DNA from: JAFGRU01 sp963665915
GTDB lineage: Bacteria; Desulfobacterota; Desulfuromonadia; Desulfuromonadales; JAAYDE01
DNA: 64,000 nucleotides
Assembly: GCA_963665915.2 (NCBI GenBank)
Contig: CAXXSG010000013.1
Location: 310,001 to 374,000, forward strand
Direction: 5' to 3'
Part shown: positions 29,227 through 37,019 of the stretch, one piece after another
Layout: the number at the start of each line of letters is the position of its first letter
Position numbering within the stretch: position 1 is the first letter of the stretch
Notes under the pieces: generated by a model
The model's database searches: none
Told to the model about the DNA's origin: nothing
Seen by the model: the letters and a program-made list of their open reading frames with translations, nothing else
Program-made: the position numbers and the translations under genes

Positions 29227-31077
29227 CTACCATCCGAAACCAATGCTAATATGGAGTCGAAATGATGGATCGGAAACTCCGACCTGACGGGCCACGTCGA
29301 CTTTGATCGGTCCTACCACCGTGTAGCGGCGCACCCCCAGGCCAACACCCTGAAAAATATCGATATTCGAAAAAGAATTGAAAGCGTTTCCGGCATCATA
29401 GAATGCCGCGACACCCCATTTTTCGCCGACGGCCCTTTCCAGTTCAATGCTCCCCACGATAAGGTTCTTGCCGCCAACCACATCACCGTTTTCATCCTTC
29501 GGGCCCAGGGATTTGTAGGAATAGCCGCGGACGCTTTGGTCGCCGCCGGCGAAGAAGCGCAATGAAGCGGGAATTTCTCTCAGCGGCTCATTCTGCATAC
29601 TGGTCGCCCCTTCAATGCGGGCGAATATGGAAAAGCGGCCCGGGAGTGAGACCAGGGCATTGCCCCTGGCCAGAAACTGCAGCAGGCTAATATCCGAGCC
29701 AAGAGCCTGATGTCCGCCACGGCTCTCCAGTTCAAAAAAATACCCTCTGGTGGGCCGCGCCGGATCGTTGTAGCGGCGGCGGGCAAAGCGGACTCCCGGC
29801 AGAATCATCTGGGAATTGTTCTTCTCGCTACCGACGGTCGAACTCTCCTGCATCAGTCGCAGGTAAACCGACCCCAGCCGTCCTTTGCCGAAGCCCCGCA
29901 CGCGTTCAACCTCGGTGAATAGTGATGCGGATTCCAAGGTGTCGATATCCTCGCGCTCATAGCCGATCCGAAAACTGGTATAGCTGTCAATATTGCGATA
30001 ACCGGGCAGGGTGTAGCTGGTGATCAGCGATTGACGAAACTGGGCGAGCAGCAGGTCGGCCTTCAGCTCATGGCCGAGATGAAAGATGTTGACGTCTTTG
30101 TACTTGAGGGACAGGCGCGCTCCGGTGTCGGTGCCGTAGCCGATACCCGGACTCAGCCGTTGACGCGCCGAAGGGACCAGCTTGATGTCCACAGGAACTT
30201 CAAGGTTTTTTGCCAGGTCCTTTCGTGGCGTGACGATCACTTCGCGAAAGCGGTCCGAATTGAGAAAATTGAGCTGGGTCTCTCCAAGCTGGGCGTAGGA
30301 AAAAGTCTTGTCCTTTTTGAATGCCTTGTAGCGCTTAAGAAATCTCTCGGGATAGTGCGGGGCGCCATGTATGTGGATATCGCCGAAAGTGTAGAGAGGA
30401 CCTGTATCGAGTATCAGCTCAATGTCGGCGCGGAGACCCCCGCGATTGACCCGGATTTCATGTCGGCTGAATGCGGCATCCAGGTATCCCAGGTCGATGG
30501 CGCGAGACTTGAGAGCTCCTTTGCCTTCTTCGTACAGGTCATGTCGAAGAATATCGCCCCGGCCCAAGGGGAACTCGCCTATCAGTCGCCGCAATTTCTT
30601 GGAACTGGTTCCGGCCCCCTTGATTTCAAGACGAAGATCATGAATCCGCACCGGTTTACCGGGGTCGACCTTCACCTCCAAGAGATAGCGGTTGTCTCCG
30701 ATTTTCTCCAAGCGGGTTGTTACCTCGGCGGAATAATAGCCGAATGGCGCCAGCGCAGCCGCAACCTTTTTCGGCACCTGTTTTTCAAAGCGCTTAAGCC
30801 AGAACAGGTTAAGCTCGTCTTTGCGCACCATTGCTTCCGGTATCACCAGAGCCGCCTTGACATTTTTCAAAGGATCGCCTTCGAGGCCCGAAATGGCTAT
30901 CTGAACCGGCTCTCTTTTGCCGGGCAAAAGGACGTTCTTCAGCTGTGGGACTTCTCCCTTTGCGGCGGCGGGAAACGATAGCACAAGCCCGGCCGATACC
31001 AGTGACAAGAAGAAAAAAACAAATAAAATTTGGCGTTTAAGCATATAAAAACGGAACTGTTTGGGTGAAATAAGCAC
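29227..31077 (-). CDS. tamA: Translocation and assembly module protein TamA (BamA/Omp85 family)
   Basis: An outer-membrane Omp85 protein: signal peptide, about three POTRA domains (for example KVDPGKPVRIHDLRLEI and GPLYTFGDIHIHGAPHYPE), and a 16-strand barrel domain with RFFAGGDQSVRGYSYKSLGP (the conserved VRGY/RGF loop) and a C-terminal strand ending RLHISIGFGW. Length 616. GTG 31077 is preceded by GGAGCAGG; ATG 31044 is another choice. Pairing with tamB is the usual arrangement. Confidence 0.9.
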   Translation of the reverse strand: MLISPKQFRFYMLKRQILFVFFFLSLVSAGLVLSFPAAAKGEVPQLKNVLLPGKREPVQIAISGLEGDPLKNVKAALVIPEAMVRKDELNLFWLKRFEKQVPKKVAAALAPFGYYSAEVTTRLEKIGDNRYLLEVKVDPGKPVRIHDLRLEIKGAGTSSKKLRRLIGEFPLGRGDILRHDLYEEGKGALKSRAIDLGYLDAAFSRHEIRVNRGGLRADIELILDTGPLYTFGDIHIHGAPHYPERFLKRYKAFKKDKTFSYAQLGETQLNFLNSDRFREVIVTPRKDLAKNLEVPVDIKLVPSARQRLSPGIGYGTDTGARLSLKYKDVNIFHLGHELKADLLLAQFRQSLITSYTLPGYRNIDSYTSFRIGYEREDIDTLESASLFTEVERVRGFGKGRLGSVYLRLMQESSTVGSEKNNSQMILPGVRFARRRYNDPARPTRGYFFELESRGGHQALGSDISLLQFLARGNALVSLPGRFSIFARIEGATSMQNEPLREIPASLRFFAGGDQSVRGYSYKSLGPKDENGDVVGGKNLIVGSIELERAVGEKWGVAAFYDAGNAFNSFSNIDIFQGVGLGVRRYTVVGPIKVDVARQVGVSDPSFRLHISIGFGW

Positions 31078-31471
31078 CCTGCTCCGAAAAAAAATCCTGA
31101 TGCCAAGACAATGATTTAACTCTTCCCTCCACCTTCTCTCCTCAAGAGGGGGAGATTTATTCTCAAACCGGCAGGCCGGTCTGTTTTTGATATTTAACTA
31201 TACCTGAATCCGTGGGTTGGGGCGGGAAAAGAGTGTAAGTGCTTTGCCTGAATAAATGTTTCAAAAATCTGAGGCGCACCCATAGGTTCGTCGGTGATTT
31301 TTGGAAGACTTAGGCAGGTCAATGACTTGCGCTATTACCCGGTCAAAACCCACGGATTCAGGTATATCCTAAAAGCGGTGAAGCGGCAGGTTAGAAGCGG
31401 GTACGATCCGACTTCGAAGAGAAGCGAAGATCGGTGGTTTGAACTCAGCATATACTTGAATGGCGTCGCTA
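31078..31471. other. 394-bp intergenic region holding a MITE-like inverted repeat
   Basis: The space between tamA and pqiC, both on the minus strand. It contains the 20-bp inverted repeat described at 31199-31366. I see no gene. Confidence 0.6.
31199..31366. repeat. MITE-like element with perfect 20-bp terminal inverted repeats
   Basis: TATACCTGAATCCGTGGGTT at 31199-31218 is the exact reverse complement of 31347-31366. Both outer ends are TA, as if a TA target had been duplicated around a 164-bp insert (31201-31364). No open frame inside encodes a recognisable protein. This is the form of a non-autonomous IS630/mariner-like element; the parent transposase is not in the window. Confidence 0.6.
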
Positions 31472-32086
31472 TTATTCGAGACCTTGCTCCAGGCGCTGAA
31501 TTTCAGCGGCTATTTCTTCTGCAAGTTGTTCCAGGGTTCGACCCAGGCCCTGAACATGAGCTTCATAGCTAGCTTTGGCAACCGGTTTTTCAATGGAGGA
31601 TTTGCCGACCCGAAGCGCTTGTTTTCCGTTCTCGCCGGTGATCGTCCAGCGGGTTTCCAGAAGGGTTGACTCTCCAAGGCGGCCGTCAAAGCGTTGGACA
31701 TCCAAAATGATCCGGAAACGGGGTTTGAAATGTTTCTCCCAAGGGAAAACCGCCACATTTTCCGTCTTCAGAAGAATGGCGAGATTTTCCGCAAAAATGG
31801 CAGTGAATTCGTCCTGCAGCGAGCCTCCCCAGCGTTGAAACTCGTCGATCCGGTAGTGGTTCGAGTCGCTTCGGGTCACGATCTGGGGCCGCTGAAGAAC
31901 TTCAGGAAAACTGACGGGTCCGACCCCGACGACCAGAGAATCCCGGGCTTTCATGGCTTGAGTCTGGGCAGGTGTTGCCTCCATGGGAGTCAGATGAAAA
32001 TAAGCGACCTGGGGGGACTTACCGATACATCCCGTGATCCCCAGACAAAAAATCGTCATCACCATCAGTTTTCCAGATTTCATCAT
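31472..32086 (-). CDS. pqiC: PqiC-type ABC transport auxiliary lipoprotein
   Basis: A lipoprotein (ITGC, Cys20) of 204 residues with the PqiC/ABC-type transport auxiliary pattern (VGVGPVSFPEVLQRPQIV, RWGGSLQDEFTAIFAENL). In E. coli PqiC is the outer-membrane receptor for the PqiB lipid-conducting tube. It follows pqiB with a 2-nt gap, with GAGAG ahead of ATG 32086. Confidence 0.88.
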   Translation of the reverse strand: MMKSGKLMVMTIFCLGITGCIGKSPQVAYFHLTPMEATPAQTQAMKARDSLVVGVGPVSFPEVLQRPQIVTRSDSNHYRIDEFQRWGGSLQDEFTAIFAENLAILLKTENVAVFPWEKHFKPRFRIILDVQRFDGRLGESTLLETRWTITGENGKQALRVGKSSIEKPVAKASYEAHVQGLGRTLEQLAEEIAAEIQRLEQGLE

Positions 32087-32088
32087 TG

Positions 32089-33720
32089 TTATCTCTCGTT
32101 TTTTTGGGGTTTTTTCCCGAAAATCACGGATTCAGGGTGGCGTTCCACATAATCAGTCAGTGTACGCAACGACCGGATCGTCAATGATAGTTCCTTCAGA
32201 ACTTCTCGAAGATTGTAGTTAACGCCCGAATCCGTGCCCAGCGAGCTTTCAATATCCTTGAGACTTTCCTGCACCTGAGTCAATGTCTTGTTGAAATTGG
32301 GCGTGACCTCGCTGTTGATGCGACTGACCATCTTTTCCGTCTCCCGGAGGGTCTGATTCAGAGATTTTACGGTTTTTTGTAGGTCGCTGCCGATCTCGTC
32401 AAAGGGAACCTTAGCAAGTTTTTTAACAATTTTTCCCAGGTTGTCGGAAACTTCCTCAATAGGTGTGGGCGTCGTCGGCATGACGGGGATGCCGCTTCTA
32501 AAGGTGAGCTTGCATTCAGGGCAATTAGCTTCGAAATCGAGACTGATGAAACGCTGTCCTGTCAGCAGATTGCCGGTTTTCAACTGAGCGCGCAAACCCT
32601 TCTTGACCAGCCTTTTAAGACGTTCCATTATGTCTGCCTGATTTTTATGGACTAAACCTTTTTCGAAGTGTCTTTCCGGTTCGATGGCAAGGAGAACGGG
32701 GATGCGAATTTTTTCTTCCTTTTCCAGGTACTCCATGTCGATGTCCACCACCTCACCAACCTGTATCCCCCTGAATTCTACCGGTGCCCCTGGGGACAGG
32801 CCTCGAACCGATTCGTCGAAATAGACATACCAGTGGTTTTTGACTGTATATGTTTTTTCGTTGATGCTCTGATGGTCGGCATGGAGTTTAAAAAAAGAGT
32901 TTTCTTCAGCCGGATCTCCGGGAGAGGTCTTTTCCGGCAGATCAAAAGCGATACCACCGACGACGATTGAAACAAGGGACTGGGTGTTGACTTCAATGCC
33001 CTTGGCATCGAGGGAGATGTCGATGCCGCTCGCGTTCCAGAAGCGGGTGTTGGAGTTCACCTCCTGATAGTGAGGCTCTTCGATGAAAACCTGGATGTCA
33101 ACCGCCTGGCCGGATTCATCAAAATCGTAATGGACCACCTTCCCCACCTTGATTCCCCGGTAGTAGACCGGTGCGCCGATGTCCAGAGAGCCCAATTTTT
33201 CGGCCTTTAAAAAAAACATCCTGCCGGGAGCATCCGTCGTCACCACGGGGGGTACTTCCAGGCCAGTGAAATTTTTGGTCGATTCTCCTTCCCGGATGGG
33301 GTCGATGCCGATATAGGCCCCGGAGAAAAGGGTTCCCAGTCCGGAAACTTCGCCGGCCGCCACCCGCGCGCGGACGACCCAGAAGCGGGTTTTATCCGTC
33401 AAATAAGGCTCTACACCCTTGCCCATCTTTGCGGTCAGAATCACGCTTGAAAGATCCTCGTTGAGTTCAATGGTTTCCACCTGCCCGATTTCCACATCCT
33501 TGTACTTGATTTTTGTTTTTCCCGCCTCCAGGCCATCCGCCGACTTGAAGGTGATGGTGATGGTCGGACCCTGCTCCGTAATGGCCCTGAAGGCCAGCCA
33601 CCCACCGATGGCCAGGGCCACCAGGGGAATAACCCAGACGATGGAAAAAGCCTTTCTGGTCTGTATCTCTGCCTCGGGGGTTTTGTCCTGAGCCTTGGGG
33701 TCAACGTTCGTTTCGGGCAT
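32089..33720 (-). CDS. pqiB: Intermembrane transport protein PqiB (MCE domains)
   Basis: PqiB forms a hexameric MCE needle across the periplasm for lipid transport. After one N-terminal TM helix (VWVIPLVALAIGGWLAF) come three MCE domains, seen as the repeated pattern AGxxIxYKDVxIGxVxxI (KTKIKYKDVEIGQVETI; APVYYRGIKVGKVVHY; APVEFRGIQVGEVVDI), and a C-terminal coiled coil. Length 543. ATG 33718-33720 follows GGAGAAATAAT and begins 1 nt after the pqiA stop; an open frame continues upstream but overlaps pqiA. Confidence 0.93.
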   Translation of the reverse strand: MPETNVDPKAQDKTPEAEIQTRKAFSIVWVIPLVALAIGGWLAFRAITEQGPTITITFKSADGLEAGKTKIKYKDVEIGQVETIELNEDLSSVILTAKMGKGVEPYLTDKTRFWVVRARVAAGEVSGLGTLFSGAYIGIDPIREGESTKNFTGLEVPPVVTTDAPGRMFFLKAEKLGSLDIGAPVYYRGIKVGKVVHYDFDESGQAVDIQVFIEEPHYQEVNSNTRFWNASGIDISLDAKGIEVNTQSLVSIVVGGIAFDLPEKTSPGDPAEENSFFKLHADHQSINEKTYTVKNHWYVYFDESVRGLSPGAPVEFRGIQVGEVVDIDMEYLEKEEKIRIPVLLAIEPERHFEKGLVHKNQADIMERLKRLVKKGLRAQLKTGNLLTGQRFISLDFEANCPECKLTFRSGIPVMPTTPTPIEEVSDNLGKIVKKLAKVPFDEIGSDLQKTVKSLNQTLRETEKMVSRINSEVTPNFNKTLTQVQESLKDIESSLGTDSGVNYNLREVLKELSLTIRSLRTLTDYVERHPESVIFGKKPQKNER

Positions 33721-33721
33721 A

Positions 33722-34351
33722 TTATTTCTCCATGGAATCCCAGATAAGCCTGGGATCAAAACTTTGCGCGGCAAGCATGGTAATGACGACCACAGCGGCA
33801 AAGAAAATCGCGGCGGGACCGGCATCGACGGTCGCCAGAGCACCCATCCGGACCAGGGCCACCATGATTGTTACCACATAAATATCGACCATGGACCAGC
33901 GCCCCACGGTCTCAGTCAAACGGTAGAGTCGGGTGCGATCCCTGGGTTTCCAGCGGATACGGCAATGGACCGAAATTAAAAGAAAGATTAAAATGATCAT
34001 TTTCATCAGGGGCACAAAGATACTTGCCACGAATATGATCAGCGCAATTTCCCAGGAACCGTCTTTCATGAAATAGATGACCCCGCTCATGATGGTATCC
34101 GCCTGCTTATGGCCGAGAGAGGTGGTGATGGTAATCGGCAGAACGTTGGCCGGGATATAGAAAACGATTGCCGCGATCAGCAGTGCCCAGGTCCGGGAAA
34201 TACTGTTCACCTTGCGCTGATGGAGAGAATCTCCGCAGCGGGGACAGGCCGCTTTTCCCTTATGGAGAAGTTGGGAGCCATCAGCCAGCAGGTGGCAGGA
34301 GGGGCAACTGATCAGATTTGCCTTTCGGGCTGTCAAAGAGTGATTTCTCAT
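33722..34351 (-). CDS. pqiA: Paraquat-inducible protein A, second half-type subunit
   Basis: A 209-residue inner-membrane protein with an N-terminal zinc-ribbon-like CPSCH...CPRCG pair and about four TM helices, including NVLPITITTSLG and the C-terminal FDPRLIWDSME. E. coli PqiA carries two such domains in one chain; here they are two genes. Its ATG overlaps the stop of the preceding pqiA as ATGA, with AGGAGA upstream. Works with PqiB/PqiC in lipid transport (family knowledge). Confidence 0.88.
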   Translation of the reverse strand: MRNHSLTARKANLISCPSCHLLADGSQLLHKGKAACPRCGDSLHQRKVNSISRTWALLIAAIVFYIPANVLPITITTSLGHKQADTIMSGVIYFMKDGSWEIALIIFVASIFVPLMKMIILIFLLISVHCRIRWKPRDRTRLYRLTETVGRWSMVDIYVVTIMVALVRMGALATVDAGPAAIFFAAVVVITMLAAQSFDPRLIWDSMEK

Positions 34352-34962
34352 GTTCTCCTGTCCAGTTTTTCCCAGATTAGATGGGCGTCAATGCTGTTGG
34401 CCGAAGCTGCGAGGGCAAAAATGAGGGCAACAAAAGAATAGAGGGCCAGACCCGGGACAATACTGGCCATTTTGGCCAACTTGGCGACCGAAACGAGAAT
34501 TCCGAGCATGAAGACCTCCATCATCCCCACGGCCGGAGATGCTGAATCAGACGAAAAACCCGGATGGCGCCCCGTTGGGGACGCTCCAGCCTCAACGACA
34601 ACAGAACGTAAAGGGTTCCCACCATTTCCAGAAGCGGAAATAGCACGCAGGTAAGCATGACCAGAACGGCAAGTCCGGTCATGCCCTGGCTGGATAACTG
34701 GATAATGCCGCTGACCAGGGTGGTTTTCTGGGCAAACCCTTCGATGTTCATGGCCAGAAGGGGATAGGAGTTGGCGAGGACAAAGAGAATCAGGCCGGTG
34801 AGTGTCCAGGCCAGTGTTCGATCGATACTGTTGGGTTTTGTTGCGAAAGAGAATCGCTCCGCAGCGGACACACCTGGCGCTGGCCTTTTCCGGCAGAACG
34901 GGAATGTTCTGTAAAAGATCGCATTCATGGCAGGCCATACGAGAACTCATGGGCAAATCCAT
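34348..34962 (-). CDS. pqiA: Paraquat-inducible protein A, first half-type subunit, with two compensating frameshifts
   Basis: The N-terminus (MACHECDLLQ, zinc-ribbon Cys pair CVRCG) and the C-terminus (MMEVFMLGILVSVAK, AHLIWEKLD) lie in one frame. The middle, from NSIDRTLAWTLTG to RLIQHLRPWG, lies in another. The first slip is an extra T in the plus-strand T run at 34836-34839, the second a missing C in the C run at 34525-34528. Correcting both gives a normal PqiA-domain protein of about 204 residues with four TM helices. As written, the middle would be scrambled. Start 34962 or 34950. Confidence 0.8.
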   Translation of the reverse strand: MDLPMSSRMACHECDLLQNIPVLPEKASARCVRCGAILFRNKTQQYRSNTGLDTHRPDSLCPRQLLSPSGHEHRRVCPENHPGQRHYPVIQPGHDRTCRSGHAYLRAISASGNGGNPLRSVVVEAGASPTGRHPGFSSDSASPAVGMMEVFMLGILVSVAKLAKMASIVPGLALYSFVALIFALAASANSIDAHLIWEKLDRRT

Positions 34963-35498
34963 TTGCGGGTTTTTGAAAAACAGTGTCTTGGACTCTCGCA
35001 CACTATTGAGCTGTTCTTCAGCCCGTAAGGTAAAATTGCTGATAAGTATAACCAAAATTATATTTGAAATGTCATTATTTTCAAAAGACTATAAAATAGT
35101 CAGCGTTGAAAATGTCCTACTTCCGCTTCCTGGTAATCTAACTCCTCCGCCCAGAGAACTCCCATTATGGTTATTGATGCGACAGTCGCAAAATCAGCAT
35201 TATTCGTGTCTGCCGAGCGAACGTTGTTTGCGATTGCCCTGACTTGCAATGCTATGGTTGTTGAAATCACCCTTGTTGGGTGATTTTTATTTTCAGAATC
35301 TACGTTAGACTGTAATTGTTACCAGAAAATGATGTGCCAGGACCTGCCCGCGCCCGAAAAACCAAGGTGAACAGCCTCATTATTGACTTGTGACCCCTCG
35401 CCAAGAAAAGTTCGGCAAAGACCAGGATGCAGGTATGAGGTGCCAGAGTCGGCAGGATGTAATTTTAACCTCAAATCACTCTGAAAAAACCTTTTATA
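34963..35498. other. 536-bp region between pqiA and cls
   Basis: No protein gene is evident. It holds a rightward terminator at 35274-35299 with no gene before it, and an A/T-rich stretch at 35030-35100. The cls start is weakly defined at the right end. Confidence 0.5.
35274..35299 (+). terminator. Orphan intrinsic terminator upstream of cls
   Basis: AAATCACCC (35274-35282) pairs with GGGTGATTT (35288-35296) around TTGTT, followed by T-rich TTATTTT. No plus-strand gene precedes it within 240 bp, so it may end a small RNA or the antisense of pqiA. Confidence 0.65.
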
Positions 35499-36950
35499 TT
35501 GAATAGTTCATTGTCAACATTGATAATTTTTGTTCTGCATGTTGTGGTTCAGGGCGTGTTTGTCGTAAGGGTGCTTCTGCGGCCCCATCGTGAGCCGGCG
35601 TCACGGGTTGCCTGGGTAGTGGTCATCCTCGTCTTCCCGGTAGTGGGTATCACGACCTATATTCTGTTCGGTGAAACGAACGTCGGCCGACGCCGTGTGG
35701 AACGGATGCGTAAAATCCTTTTGCAGCTGCCGAATGTGGCGGATGTTTCAGGAGGGGAGACATCGTATCTGCAGGCCGAGGTGCCGCAACGATATGCGCA
35801 TTTATTTCAGGTCGGGAAATCGGTCAACGGCTTTGAACCGGTCGGCGGCAATCGAGCGTGGTTGATGGAAGATTCGTATGCGGCCATCGATTCTCTGGTG
35901 GCTGACATCGATGCTGCCAAGGATCATGTTCATTTGCTGTTCTACATCTGGTTACCCGACAACAATGGCTGCAAAGTGGTCGAAGCCCTGAAGCGGGCCG
36001 CCTCACGTGGTGTAGTCTGCCGAGCCATGGCGGACGCTCTGGGCTCGCGCATCATGATCGACTCGAAACACTGGCAGGCCATGCGTAAGGCCGGCATTCG
36101 CCTGGCTGTTGTCTTGCCAATCGGCAACCCCCTGCTGAAGCCTCTGAGGGGGCGTGTCGATCTGCGCAATCATCGCAAGATTATCGTTATCGACAACCAC
36201 ATAACTTATTGCGGAAGTCAGAACTGCGCCGATCCGGAATTTGGTATCAAGGCCAAATATGCGCCATGGGTGGATATCGTGATTCGCTTAGAGGGGCCGA
36301 TCGCCCGCCAGAACCAATACCTTTTTGCCGGCGACTGGATGGCCGAAGTAAATGAAGATCTCAGCTTTCTATTCAGCGAGCCTATTCCATTGCTTCAACA
36401 CGGGTTTGCTGCACAGGTGATCGGGACCGGGCCGATGGTTCGCTACTCGGCCATGCCCGAGATGTTCGTGGCGTTGATGTACACCGCTCGCCGCGAGTTG
36501 GTCATTTCGACCCCGTACTATGTTCCCGATGAATCCATGCTAACCGCGCTGTGTGCCAGCGCCCGTCGCGGGGTTGAAACAATCTTAATCGTCCCGGCGA
36601 GGAACGACTCTTGGTTTGTCGGTGCGGCAAGTCGCAGTTACTACTATGACCTTCTTGCGGCCGGGGTCAGGATCTTCGAATACGAGGGGGGATTGTTGCA
36701 CGCCAAGTCTCTGACTCTTGACGGGGACGTCATGTTGATCGGTTCGGCGAATATGGACCGCCGGAGCTTTGACCTCAATTTTGAAAACAACATTTTATTG
36801 TACGACCCCTTGCTGACGGCCGCAATGCGGCAACGCCAGGAAGCCTATACTGCCAATTCCAGACCGGTCAATATCGATATGTTAGAGCAGTGGCCCTGGT
36901 ACCGCCGACTTGGGAACAACGCAATCGCCATGCTCGGTCCGGTACTGTGA
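35499..36950 (+). CDS. cls: Cardiolipin synthase (phospholipase D family)
   Basis: A bacterial Cls-type enzyme that joins two phosphatidylglycerols into cardiolipin at the inner membrane. Two N-terminal TM helices are followed by two PLD domains with the H-x-K-x4-D motifs HRKIIVID (about residue 220) and HAKSLTLD (about 400), the latter followed by GSANMDRRSF. Length about 483. The TTG at 35499 has no clear ribosome-binding site, so the start is provisional. The AsmA-like gene begins 69 bp after it. Confidence 0.9.
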   Translation: MNSSLSTLIIFVLHVVVQGVFVVRVLLRPHREPASRVAWVVVILVFPVVGITTYILFGETNVGRRRVERMRKILLQLPNVADVSGGETSYLQAEVPQRYAHLFQVGKSVNGFEPVGGNRAWLMEDSYAAIDSLVADIDAAKDHVHLLFYIWLPDNNGCKVVEALKRAASRGVVCRAMADALGSRIMIDSKHWQAMRKAGIRLAVVLPIGNPLLKPLRGRVDLRNHRKIIVIDNHITYCGSQNCADPEFGIKAKYAPWVDIVIRLEGPIARQNQYLFAGDWMAEVNEDLSFLFSEPIPLLQHGFAAQVIGTGPMVRYSAMPEMFVALMYTARRELVISTPYYVPDESMLTALCASARRGVETILIVPARNDSWFVGAASRSYYYDLLAAGVRIFEYEGGLLHAKSLTLDGDVMLIGSANMDRRSFDLNFENNILLYDPLLTAAMRQRQEAYTANSRPVNIDMLEQWPWYRRLGNNAIAMLGPVL

Positions 36951-37019
36951 ATATGTTACAGGTGCAGCTGTTCCTGTAGCTTTCAAACAGATTTTTATAT
37001 TACATTTCAGGAAGGTACA

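Noticed and set aside
30031..30981. A 316-residue plus-strand open frame across tamA
   Set aside because: Tam and Omp85 motifs fix the minus strand as coding; the plus frame has no family features.
32126..32138. CACGGATTCAGG in pqiB, like the terminal repeat of the MITE-like element
   Set aside because: Only about 12 bp match and it lies in conserved coding sequence (HPESVIFGKKP), so it is probably chance.
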